A stretch of DNA of 64,000 bases from Strongylocentrotus purpuratus (Eukaryota; Echinodermata; Echinoidea; Camarodonta; Strongylocentrotidae). The stretch spans positions 6,393,214 through 6,457,213 of the forward strand of contig NW_022145609.1 in the NCBI RefSeq assembly GCF_000002235.5. The letters are read 5' to 3'. Positions within the stretch are counted from its first letter, which is position 1. Every line of letters starts with the position of its first letter. A program made the position numbers and the translations under genes. The notes beneath the pieces were generated by a model. The model saw only the letters and a program-made list of their open reading frames with translations. It had not been told where the DNA came from and did no database searches. Below, one piece after another: positions 32,491-44,400 of this stretch.

Positions 32491-35400
32491 CTGCTACAGT
32501 TAAATATAAGTGCGTAAAAAAGACGAGAAGATATTTCTCGCCAATATGGAGCGATGTTATGTCATTAAACAAAATATATAGATATATATATATTCCTTTC
32601 AAGAATAGGGACCAATGTGATACTATTTGTTGAATATTTTTCAAATGGGCACCCATTTAAAACAGTGTTCTATAAAAACGAATCAAGCGAGTAAATAAAC
32701 ATTTAATATTGAGGAATATTTCACGGGTTAATGTAATTCATGCGAATTAGTTTGTTTTACATTGAGGGTTGTCACGGGGCGATTTCTTTAAGAAAACTCA
32801 GCCGGAAACCACATTTATTCATGTATAGTCACACCAATATAATCCAATATAAGCCAAATCGTGCATGCAATAAATCTGCTAAAATTGACCAGGTGAATAC
32901 CCCCTATACTCGCAGTGTACATGTCAAAATGGACTAAATGGGGTAATTTTGTTGATAATAATGCCCGGTGTACACGAGGCATTAATAGGACTTTTAGATT
33001 GGCACGACGAGAACGTGGACTGCCACGTGTGACATCCCTTTAAGGCAGTGTGACGTCCTTTTAAGGCACTGGTAGTGCCCGGCAGTGCCTTAAAAGGGGT
33101 TCTAGGACAACTACCCCCTGGGCAATCACCCCCCGGAAAATGACCCCCCCCCCCGGAAAACTACCCTCAAAGGACAATTACTCCCTGGAATATTACCCCC
33201 CCCCCCCGGAGAAGCAGCCCTCGAGGACAACTACCCCCCAAGGACAATTACCCCCCGGAAAATTACTCCCCTGAAAATTACCCCCCGAGGACAATACCCC
33301 CCCCCCCCCTAGGACAACTACCCCCGAGGACAATTACCCCCTAGGACAATTACCCCCCAAAGACAATTACCCCCCGATGACAACTACCCCCCGAGGACAA
33401 CTACCCCCGATGATAATTACCCCCCCCCCCCCCGAGGACAATTCCCACCGATGACGATTACCGCCCGAGGACAACTCCCCCCGTGGACAATCAGGATTCA
33501 ATAGCAAAAGACGATCTGACAAATTGAGAGATGGCTACGAGCCCATAAGATCCCCTGCATGAACCCATATTCTTTCAAATACTATAGCACGCTGTCTTCC
33601 TCATTACTACACATTATCCTTTTATCATAATTTATTTATGCAACGCCAGTGCGGTCGCTAATTTCCACGAAGTTTTAGGTAATTATCTAGCGCTTTTCAA
33701 AATGCATAAAAAAAACATTTCTCTGGAGCAGCGTTATTTTAACTTTTTGTTAGTCACGGTACCCTCTTAAGAAATGAAAATGTTCTCCCAAATCCCAACG
33801 TCTTTACAGACTATTAATTTTGCTCTGGCTCTCTCTCTTGCTTTTGCCTGAATTTTCTAAATTTCTTCTACGTGCGGTGGCTGAAAGGATCCCATGAGTT
33901 TCTTGTACGTGTTCTAGTACAAGTGCTAAGTAATGAATTTTCTTGTTTTTATTTCTTATCTGTGTTTTGTCTCGATCTTATTTCCAATGAATGTATACGT
34001 ATGTACAATTGATTCAGTTAACTTCCTGATTGATGCTACCTGTACTAAATCGGTTATTACATTCTATTGCGAACCATCTCTAATTCTACTATACAACAAA
34101 TGTCATATTATAAACCACGCCTTTTGTGTATTTACACCACCTGAACGTTCTTCTTTCCTATTCATATTTATATACATGTCATTCCAGTTCATCTACTGGA
34201 TTCTCCGTTACTCACCTGTTACTTCATGTTTTATCAATGACTGACCCTCTATTATCTAATGTTGGTAATGATCAACAACTTTTACCACCTGATAATTCAC
34301 AGGCATCCTCCTCTTACATAACTACAGATAACGTTCGTCATGAAGCTGACACGGCTGAATATTTAAATTTATGCACTGCTGAGTTGCAACTGAACATGGA
34401 CTCATGTGAGTCATTGTCAGGCAGCAAACATTCACGCTATTTTACAGAATCTCAGTTCATTGATCATTTTTCAAAGGCTGTCAATAAACTATCTTTTCTA
34501 CAATGCAATGTCAGAAGTCTCGGTAAAAATTTTGACCAGTTTTAACTACTCCTGGACAAAATTAAATATGATTGTTCATTCATTGGTATTTGTGAAACCT
34601 GGATTAAATCTAACTCCTCACTATTTTTTATTGATGGCTACACTCTTGTCACTAATAACAGGAAAAACAAAACTGGCGGCGGAGTTGGCTTGTATATTTC
34701 AAATGATTATGCATCCAAAATACTTAATGACTTAACCATCATGTCTGATATATTTGAAAGCATATTTATAGAGATCGAAGTTCCTGGTAAAAAACATATC
34801 GTTATTGGTGAAATCTACAGGCCACCTCAAAGTAATTTCAATGAATTTCTTGAACTTGTTCAGACTATTTTATCATCACCTCAAATTGCCAACAAGATGT
34901 GCTTTATAATGGGCGACTTTATTAAATGCCAACTTGTTATCGTGTGACTCAAATTCTCAGTATTTGGATTTCTTAAATTTGCTTTTATCCCATTCTTTTC
35001 TTCCCCAAATCACCAAACCAACAAGAATATCAAATAGCAGTCACACTTTGATCGATAATATTTTTACAAATGTATCTTCTTATATTGAATCTGGTATAGT
35101 ACTTTCCGACTTGAGTGATCACTTCCCAATGTTTGCTTTCATTCCCAATTTTCATTCACAGTGTAATTCCAGTAAGCAGGTGTCGGGTTTTCGTAATTTG
35201 TCCCATGTGAACATCGAACGATTTCGACAAAGTCTTATCTCTACTGATTGGTCTGAATTATATAATTGTCAAAATGTAAACGATTGTTATAATAGGTTCC
35301 TTGAAATTTTCGATGATTTATACAACCTGTATATTCCGATATGTATTCCATTGCGTTCTAATTACAAAAAAGTCCCCAGACTGCCCTGGGTCACTAAATC

Positions 35401-38400
35401 TCTTTTGAAGTGCATTAACCGTAAAAACAAATTGTTCTATAAATATAAAGTAAAAGAAACTGAGGGCTCTAAATTGAAAAACAATAGATATCGTAATATT
35501 CTTACATCTTTATTGAGACAGGCTAAAAAAGATTATTATTCTTCACAATTCAATTTATATAAAAATGATGCTAAAAATACGTGGAAGATTATTAATAATG
35601 TCCTGAAAAGTAAAACTAAGTCTATACACATTGAGAGTGTGATTGATGATGGTGTGAAGATTCAAGACTCTCGTGATTTAGCTGAATCTTTTAATTCTTT
35701 TTTTGTTCAAATAGGGCCAAAGCTAGCTGAGAAAATACCCACATCTGGTAAACCCTTTCATTCTTTTCTCACAAATTCCAACCAAAGTTCATTCTTTTTA
35801 ACTCCAACAGACTGTTCTGAATTAATTAGTATTGTCAATAGTTTTAAGAATAAAAAAAGTGCAGGTGCTGATGGCATAACTAATTTTCTTTTAAAAAAGG
35901 TAATCGGTGTGATTGCCGATCCTCTTGCTCATATTTTAAATTTATCTTTACTAAATGGTATTGTACCCCAAAAAATGAAAATTGCTAAGGTGGTTCCTAT
36001 ATTTAAATCTGGTAGTAAAGATGACTTGGGTAATTATCGCCCAATTTCCTTGCTTTCGTCGTTTTCAAAAATGTTAGAAAAGCTTATTTATACTCGTACC
36101 TTTAAATTCATATCTAAATTTAATATATTATCGTCATCTCAATATGGTTTCCGACGTAAACACTCCACAACTCATGCATTACTCATGTTCATTAATAAGA
36201 TTGCATGTGCTATTGATAATATGTCCCATACTATTGGCATTTTCCTGGACTTCTCCAAGGCCTTCGACACAGTTAACCATGATATTCTCTTATATAAACT
36301 ATCCCATTATGGGATCAGAGGGAAGGCCTTGGAGTGGTTCAGGAATTACCTCACAGACAGAATGCAATATGTTAATTTAAATGATCATGACTCATGTCTA
36401 CGACATATCACTTGTGGTGTCCTGCAAGGATCTCTCCTGGGTCCGCTCTTGTTTCTACTTTACATTAATGATTTCCAAACTTCCTCCCCCATTTTGTCAT
36501 TCATACTTTTTGCCGATGATTCCAATATTTTCTTTACTCATCCAAATCCCAATATTATTGCTGACGTTGTAAACAATGAATTACTATCTGTTTTGGAGTG
36601 GATTAATGCCAATAAATTATCTCTTAATGTGACTAAAACGAACTATATGCTTTTCAGTAACTCCATAACATCACTACCTGGTAACATTTCCATTAATGAC
36701 ATAAACATTTTATTTGTTGAACACACAAAATTTCTTGGTCTTGTTATAGACTGTAAACTTAATTGGAAAATGCACGTTGGAAATTTATGTAAACTTTTAT
36801 CACGAAATACCGGCGTCATCAACAGACTTAAACACTTTTTTCCTCTTGATGTCCTGTTGAATCTATACTCCACCTTAATTTTCCCTTATTTAAATTACGG
36901 TATTTTAGCATGGGGCAACTGCTCCAAGACTCAACTGCATAGTTTATTGGTCATTCAAAAAAGAGCCCTAGAATAATTCACAATGTTGGTTTCCGGTCAC
37001 ATTCAAACATCTTATTTTTCAACAATAACCTTTTACATGTGTCTGATATATTTCTCTATAATTTGGGTATTTTCATGTATCAACTTACAAAAAATGATTT
37101 GCCTGATTCTATTGCTTCTCTTTTCACTAAGAACTTGGATATTCATTCATACCCTACCAGGAAAAGGAATGATTTTCACATCCCCCGTTTACGCACTTCA
37201 TTTTCTCAAAAAACAATTGTATATACTGGTCCGTCTTTTTGGAACAATCTTCATCCTGATTTACTTCACTCTTCTTCTATTCATCAATTTAAATATAAAC
37301 TCAAGTTACATTTGTTGAATGCCTACAATAATAATGATGATTAGACATTTCATGTATAATGTTCTTTTTTTATAACGTGTACCATTTTACAATTCATTTT
37401 ACAATTCATTTGCAATTTTAGGCGTTCTTTTGCCTATGTGACATTTAAGTGGATTTTAACAGGAAAGGAATAAATAATTCATGATTTCTATTGTTCGGTT
37501 TTTGTAAACGTTCAGGTGGTGCAAACATGTATGGTGCATACTCTCCTATTTATTGGCTCGTTACTACTCTTCGGTTTAATGTATTTCTTTTTCTTTCTTT
37601 TTTCTGTATTGTATTGTATTGAACTCGCAAACAACTATTTGTCAAACTACTACCGTCTTAATTTTAATTGTGTACCCCTCTCTACTGTAAACATTTTCTG
37701 TCCCTGTTATTTTTCAAGTCGCCCAGGAACCTATTCTTTACAAGCTCTGCTTTTCTATAGGTTCCTGCACATTTCACAGTTTGTACTTTTATCTGGGTTT
37801 CCTTTAAATGATATTAGTTGTCAAACAAATGTGATGATTACCTTGTCAATTAATATAATCATTTTGTTATATTATGAAACAATATGTCTTTTATGTATAT
37901 TTTGTTATCTGTATTATTTCTGCATGTGAAATGTGAAATCAATAAACTCAAACTCAAACTCAAAGTGCTATGCACACACGTATGGGCACATTTAAGAATA
38001 AAAAGGAGAAGTCATTTTCAAACTTGTAAAAAATTAGTTTGTAATCCACACACTAGAAACTATTTAAAGTACTGTATGTGGGCACCTTGTCGCCGAATGT
38101 ATATAAATAAAAAGTGATATATTCGGTCATGACCTTGATACACGAATTTGAGGATATTCGGGCCTCTCGTTGCCCTTATTAGCCTTGCTGTCAAAATATT
38201 GTCAGCGAGCGAGGAAGGAAGACACTTTAGTATCTTCACAATTTTATTTTCTCATGTAATTACATATTTTAACCGTTTCTGGTATTTGATTTTTTTAAAC
38301 AAAATCAACGTTTTCCAAATCGTTCTCTATATATAAAATTTATAAAATCAAATAAGATGAATTACCAGAGAGCGGATTTTTATTTTCTTTTGACATGGCA

Positions 38401-41400
38401 CCGTGCATATAACTTGAAGGCAATTTCTATTTCAAAATTACTTAACGTACACGAAAACATATTATACTTCAGCAAGTTCAGCATGACAACAGAAATAAAT
38501 AGATAACGTGAAGAAAACCTTAATTATGGATCATGGCATGGATGAAGGCCCATTATACATACAAAGACAAATACACGATCAGCTGATTAAAAAAGTTACA
38601 GAGGATGCATAAAGGAAATCTTACATCCTAATTTCTTTGTTGCGCCATTGATGGTGATAGATGCTGTGCGCAATGTATTGTTCAATTTCTAAGAAATGTA
38701 ATTTCTGTTCTTTACTCGGTAGCAAAACTACAGGGGAATTGGGCAACCTCCACCCCCCCCCCCCCCCACATATCGAATTGAATAATTTGAAAAGACTGAA
38801 ATGAACTTCATAAATAACAAAGAAAATGAATGTTTATGCAATTTTCTGTAAGTAGCAATTTGGAGAGAAGCTTGCGTTATACGTCACAGTGTTAAAAATT
38901 CCTCGGGGGTGATTGTCATTGGGGGTAGTTGTCCTCCGGGGATTAATGTCCTTGAGGGGTGGGGGAGGGGGAGTTGTCCTAGAAGGGGAGGGGTAATTGT
39001 TCTCAGGGGGGTTGTCCTCGGGGGTAGTTTTCCTGGGGGATAGTTGTCCTCGAGGGTAATGATAATAATAATAATAATAACGTTTTATTTACCCAGGGTA
39101 GCCACTCCAGTTATAAAACTGCTCTTCCAGTGGGCCCTGCATAACATAATATGTTACTACTACCCTTCTCCAATATAATATGCTGAGTGCCTAGCTAGAA
39201 GGCAGAAGGTCCGATTGTTATAAGTCTTTGGTATGACTCGGCTGGGGTTCGAACCCACGAACTCCCGTTCGTGAGGCGGGCGCTCTAACCACTGAGCCAC
39301 CATACCCAGTAGTGTCCATGGTGGTAATTGTCCTCGGGGGCAGTTTTCCTTGGGGGTAGTTGTCCTCGGGGGTTATTCTCCGAGGGCTAATTTTCCGGGG
39401 GGGGGGTTGGCCCCGGGAGGTAGTTGTCCTCGGTGGATTATTTTCCGGGGGGTAATTTTGCGGGGGGTAATTGTCCTTGGGGGGTAATTGTCCTCGGAGG
39501 GTAATTCTCCGGGGGGGTAATTTTTCGGGGGATAATCGTCCTACGGGGGTAGTTTTCCAGGGGGTATTTTTCCGGGGGGAGATTGCCCAGGGGGTAATTG
39601 TCCTGGGGGTAGTTGTCCTCGGGGGGTAATTGTTCTCGGGGGGTAATTGTCCTCGGGGGTAGTTGTCCTCGGGGGTAATTGTCCCCGGGGGGTAGTTGTC
39701 CACGGGGGTAATTCTCCGGGGGTAATTGTCCTTGGGGGTTATTGTCCTCGGGGGGTTATTCTGCAGGGGGTAATTTTCCGGGGGTAATCGTCCTACGGGG
39801 GTAGTTTTCCGGGGGGGGGGTTTCCGGGGGGGTGATTGCCCAGGGGGTAATTGTCCTGATACGCTTAAAAGGACGCCACATTACCTTAAAAGGATGTCAC
39901 AGGTGGCAGTCCACGTTCTCTAAAATCTAAAAGTCCATATTTGTCTGGCGTAGGACGACATCACCGACCGACGCGGTCATGGGCGCACCATAAAGCCAGA
40001 CCGATATCATGCAGAGAATAAATGGAAGACGGGCTAATATGCCACTTTCTTGATGTAATAAAAAACTAATGCACCAATCTTTTTTAAGTGCTTCGTTACA
40101 AACGATTCATTCACCTGTTATGTATAATTGTATTTCAATAATCAGAATGTGGATTGCATATTAGGTAGGACAAACAAATGGCTCGTCCTACCTGACAACA
40201 CGTAATGTATTACAGATTTATGCTTTAAATTTTGATTACATCGCGAAACGGGCCTATTACCTTCCCGAACTTGATAAGGGCAGGTACATGTGGTAACACA
40301 GTCGAAATAACGCCCCTGTGCTTTCAGGGGCTGAGTACATCATTATCATCATCACGCTTTTGAAGATTAACCTTACCATTTTATCGCGATGACTACCAAT
40401 AAAAGGACATTTCCCGCTAATGACACCCCAAAGAGAATCCAAATCAGATTGCTTTTCCCCAAGGCTCCACAACCACCACTGCTTTCTGAAAGTTCAATAG
40501 TTCATCATGATATTACACGATTAATAAATGCATTTAATTACTTTAAAAATGTAAATCATTATATAAGAATAAATGTTATTGTGGAAAACTGCCTGAACTA
40601 TTAATAACCGTTCCATAACCTAGCATTTTTCTTTCTATTTTGTTTTGATGTTGGATAAGGAATTTTCTCTCTTACCGGAAGTACGGGAAAGTATATTGTC
40701 ATTCCTTTGCTTTTTGATGATAATGGAAAGATGAAGTATCAAACCGATCAGAAATTGAAAATTTGCAACTAGACAAAGTTTTGTGATGAATCCAAAAGAC
40801 TTATGATAAGTCATTAAGAAGAACAAACACACAAACAAATAAAACACGAACAAAAACACAGCAAAAGGCATACAAACAAGATGAGGATCTTAGGATATAT
40901 TAGTGCCGACTATGTGCCGAACACTATAGATCAGCTGTTCCGAACGCGCGTTGAGAATTTGAATGCGATTTTTGTTATATGTTTTAAAACTTGCTTCATG
41001 AAACCGTCATAAGTACAAGTTCACCGACATCCCATTGAAACGCGTAAAATTTAGGACGTCAATACTACTTGATAATGTTTTTCTTTAAAAATTTTGTGTT
41101 CTCCTTTTGCACTGCTTTACTATTTGCTATTTTGCTATTTTTCAGTATGGATCGAACCTATTACATTAATAAAGATTAGTTCATCAAAGAATTGTAGTGG
41201 TCGAGTGAATCAGTCATAACACAAAAGATGTATCGATGCCAACAATTCTACAATGAACACTACACAACGTGACTTCGGGGGGGGGGGATTGAAGGAGCGT
41301 TCACGTCGCGGTTCCTGTCAGATGAAAATATGCGAATCCTTTAACCACACTACTCAAGTTCTTTTAGTAACTACTACAACCAACACCATGGCTACCGCAT

Positions 41401-44400
41401 CACCCAATTCGTGGATGAACATCTCATGCTCAGGCCAGTAAAATCATGCACTGGCCAACTCCTAAACCTCACTCAGTTCATTGGGGATGGGTATGAGAGT
41501 AAGCTAATCACTAGAGCAGCTTTCGTTGATCTCTCTGCTGCCTGAACCACAGAATCCTCACCAGGAAGATCTTTGAGCTGACAAAGGATGTGAGACTGAC
41601 TAGACTCATCCAGACGTTGCTGTCCAATTGGCGATTTTTTTTTTGTGGTCCTCAACGGCAAGCGCAGCAGATGGCGCAGACAGAACAATGGCCTACCACA
41701 AGGAAGTGTGCTTGCACCGCTGCTCTTTAACGTGTACATGAACGACCAACCGATCCACCCAAACACCAGGAGTTTCCTCTACGCCAATGATCTCTACATC
41801 GCCACCCAGCACCAGCCATTTGTGAAGTTGGAGGAGTTCCTCAGTGATGCCCTGGCCGGACTCATCCCATACTACGCGACCAACCACCTGAGAGCTAACC
41901 CTGATAAAACTCAAATAAGTGCATTCCACCTCAAGAACAGGGATGCCTACCATCAACTAAGGATCAGCTGGTATGGGAAAAGGCTGAGGCACAAACTCAA
42001 CTCAGTCTACCTAGGCGTCAAACTGGATTGCTCCCTCACCTACAAGAACCACATTTCCAACACAAAGGCAAAAGTTGGAGCCCGCAATAGCATCCTCAAG
42101 AAGCTAGCCAGCACCAACTGGGGGACTGATGCCAGAACGATCCCGACGACAGCCCTTGCGCTTTGCTTCTCTGCTGCGGAGTATGCATCACCAGTGTGGA
42201 GTAGGTCAGACCACGCACCGAAGATCGACCCAGCTCTAAATTTATCTTGCAGAGCAATCACTGGTTGCCTTAGGCCAACTAAAGTAGAAGACCTCTTCCC
42301 GCTCTGCGGTATTGCCCCCACCACACGTCAGAAGGCCTGTCTTGTCCCAGAGAGAAAAGTACAAACAAGAAAACAATCCACTCCACCCACTCTTCGAACG
42401 ACAGCCAGTAGGAAAGCGGCTCAAATCCAGACACAGCTTTCTGCACACTGTAGAGCCCCTTAATACCAGCCCTCACGACCAAATGATAATTTTGTGATCT
42501 AACCACCGCCAGACCACTCCACATAAACTCTCCCTCAGCCCAAAGGAATCTCTCGCAACCGGCTCCAGCGAGACTTGGCCTACCTGGCTAAGCCTCAACC
42601 GCCTAAGAACTGGATACGGACGATGCACTAACCACTACTTGATACAACTTCTTCATCAAATATATGCCAACGCTGATAAACCCAAATCTTTATCCACCAT
42701 CATACTTACCGATTTTTCTAAGGCGTTTGATCGCATCGACCATAATATTGTAATCAACAAATTGATCCATTTGCAAGTGAGGCCATGTGTAATATCTTGG
42801 ATACTGAGTTTCCTCGAGTTGCGTCAACAAAGGGTAAAATATTTTGGTCAGTTATCTAATTTGAAAACAATCAATGCTGGTGTTCCGCAAGGTACCAAAC
42901 TTGGTCCGATTCTATTTATTGTAATGATCAATAATGCCTGTAATGATGTTAACTTACCAATTTATAAATATGTTGACGACTTAACGATTGTAGAAAGCCG
43001 AAAAGTAACATCTCAGTCTAAACTACAAAATGCAATCACTGATCTATACCAATGGTCAGCTAAAAATAATATGACATTGAATCCGTCCAAGTGCTTCTCT
43101 ATGGTTATAACATTTATGAAAAATTGTGATGAACAAACTTCAATTTTCATTGGCGACAAAGAATTAATTTATGTTCATCAAGCCAAAGTCCTCGGAATTA
43201 TTTTACAATCAAACCTAAAGTGGGATAGTCATGTATCCGATCTCACAAAAAGGTGTTATAGGAAGTTATTTATGTTTCGTTGCCTTAAGAAGTATGGATT
43301 GCCTGTAGATGACCTTTTACTTATATATAAAGGATACATTCGTTCGATTTTAGATTATGGGGTACCGGTTTTTAATGACAAAAACTCATGTATATATTTT
43401 AGAACGTATTCAGAAAAGAGCTTGCAAAATCATTTTAGGACGTCAGTATGAAAATTATGAAGCAGCATTGGAAACGTGCAATCTATGTTCATTAGAAGCA
43501 AGACGTAAGCAGTTATGTATAGACTTTGCAAATGCACTTGTCAAACACCCTCAATTTAAAGAATGTTTACCTCTTAGACAACAAAGCACTTATTCTCTAA
43601 GATCTCAATCAAAGTTTAAACAATACCAATGTAAAACAAAACGCTTCCAGTGCAGCTCTCTTTCTTACTTTATAAATCTTTTGAATAAAATGTAATACCA
43701 ATATTTTTAGAATTTCACAGTCCATGATTGAACTATGTGAATGAATTTTGATAGTTTTTATCTCAATTTTCTGCATTACTGAATATTTCTTGCCATCTTC
43801 CCTCATCTCTGTAATGATAAGGTACCCTTTGTCTGTCTCTTCCTCTCTTCAACTCTCTCTCTCTTTCTCTCCCTCTCTATCTCTTTCCGTCTTTCTCTCC
43901 CGTCCCCCTTCTCTTTCTTTCTCTCCTTCTCTCTCTTTGTCATCACTCCAACTCTCCCTCTCCTACACCTCTCCTAATCTCTTTCTTTCTTTTTTAACAA
44001 AAATTTGAATCTGATCAATGAATTTTTATGAAATGTCTATATGTTTGATTATTGATTTATGTCATATTTTGTGTTATTTCAATTTGAATTGCAATTGTAT
44101 TGTATATAACCTTGTGAAATGGATCGCAATTCAGCCATTGGCTGCGATGATCTTTTTAATAAAACCATTTCTATCTATCTATCTATCTTCTATCTATGCA
44201 GAGTCCTAATGCAGAGGTGGGGTCTAGGAGACGAACAGACAGCATGTGAATGCAGTCAGGAACAGACAATGGAACACCTGCTAGTCTGCCCACTCCTGTT
44301 AGAGCCATGTACCCAAGATGACTTGGAAGCCGTGAATTGCCGTGCCAAAGCCTGTGTGGACCACTGGACGGGACTTGTGTAGTGACTCGATAAGAAAAAG

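Larger units (their letters stand above)
32988..39936. mobile_element. TU-like 7-kb foldback element in gene 2 intron 7
   Basis: The left outer domain (32988 to about 33085, starting GGACTTTTAGATT with GAACGTGGACTGCCAC and CCTTTAAGG) is the inverted copy of the right outer domain (39858-39936). Inner domains are (GGACAATTACCCCC)n on the left (33101-33490) and the complementary (GGGGGTAATTGTCC)n on the right (38890-39855). The centre holds LINE B and about 0.9 kb of unrecognised sequence (37966-38880). A SINE interrupts the right inner domain. Outer and tandem-repeat inner domains are the described layout of sea urchin TU elements. No transposase was found; target-site duplication is unclear. 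Confidence 0.85.

Noticed and set aside
33101-33490. CRISPR-like array
   Set aside because: Units are contiguous, degenerate and without unique spacers, in a eukaryotic genome; it is a minisatellite arm.
33933-34244. Possible ORF1 of LINE B
   Set aside because: No zinc knuckle, coiled coil or RRM-like pattern; probably 5' UTR.
37516-37929. 137-residue ORF after LINE B ORF2
   Set aside because: Lies in the LINE 3' UTR, is hydrophobic by base composition, and has no homology seen.
39230-39305. Possible tRNA gene
   Set aside because: Box A and box B are good, but the sequence continues into a SINE body with an (ATT)n tail and sits inside a repeat array; annotated as a SINE.
39218-39703. 161-residue Pro/Thr-rich ORF
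   Set aside because: Translation of the GGGGGTAATTGTCC minisatellite arm plus part of a SINE.
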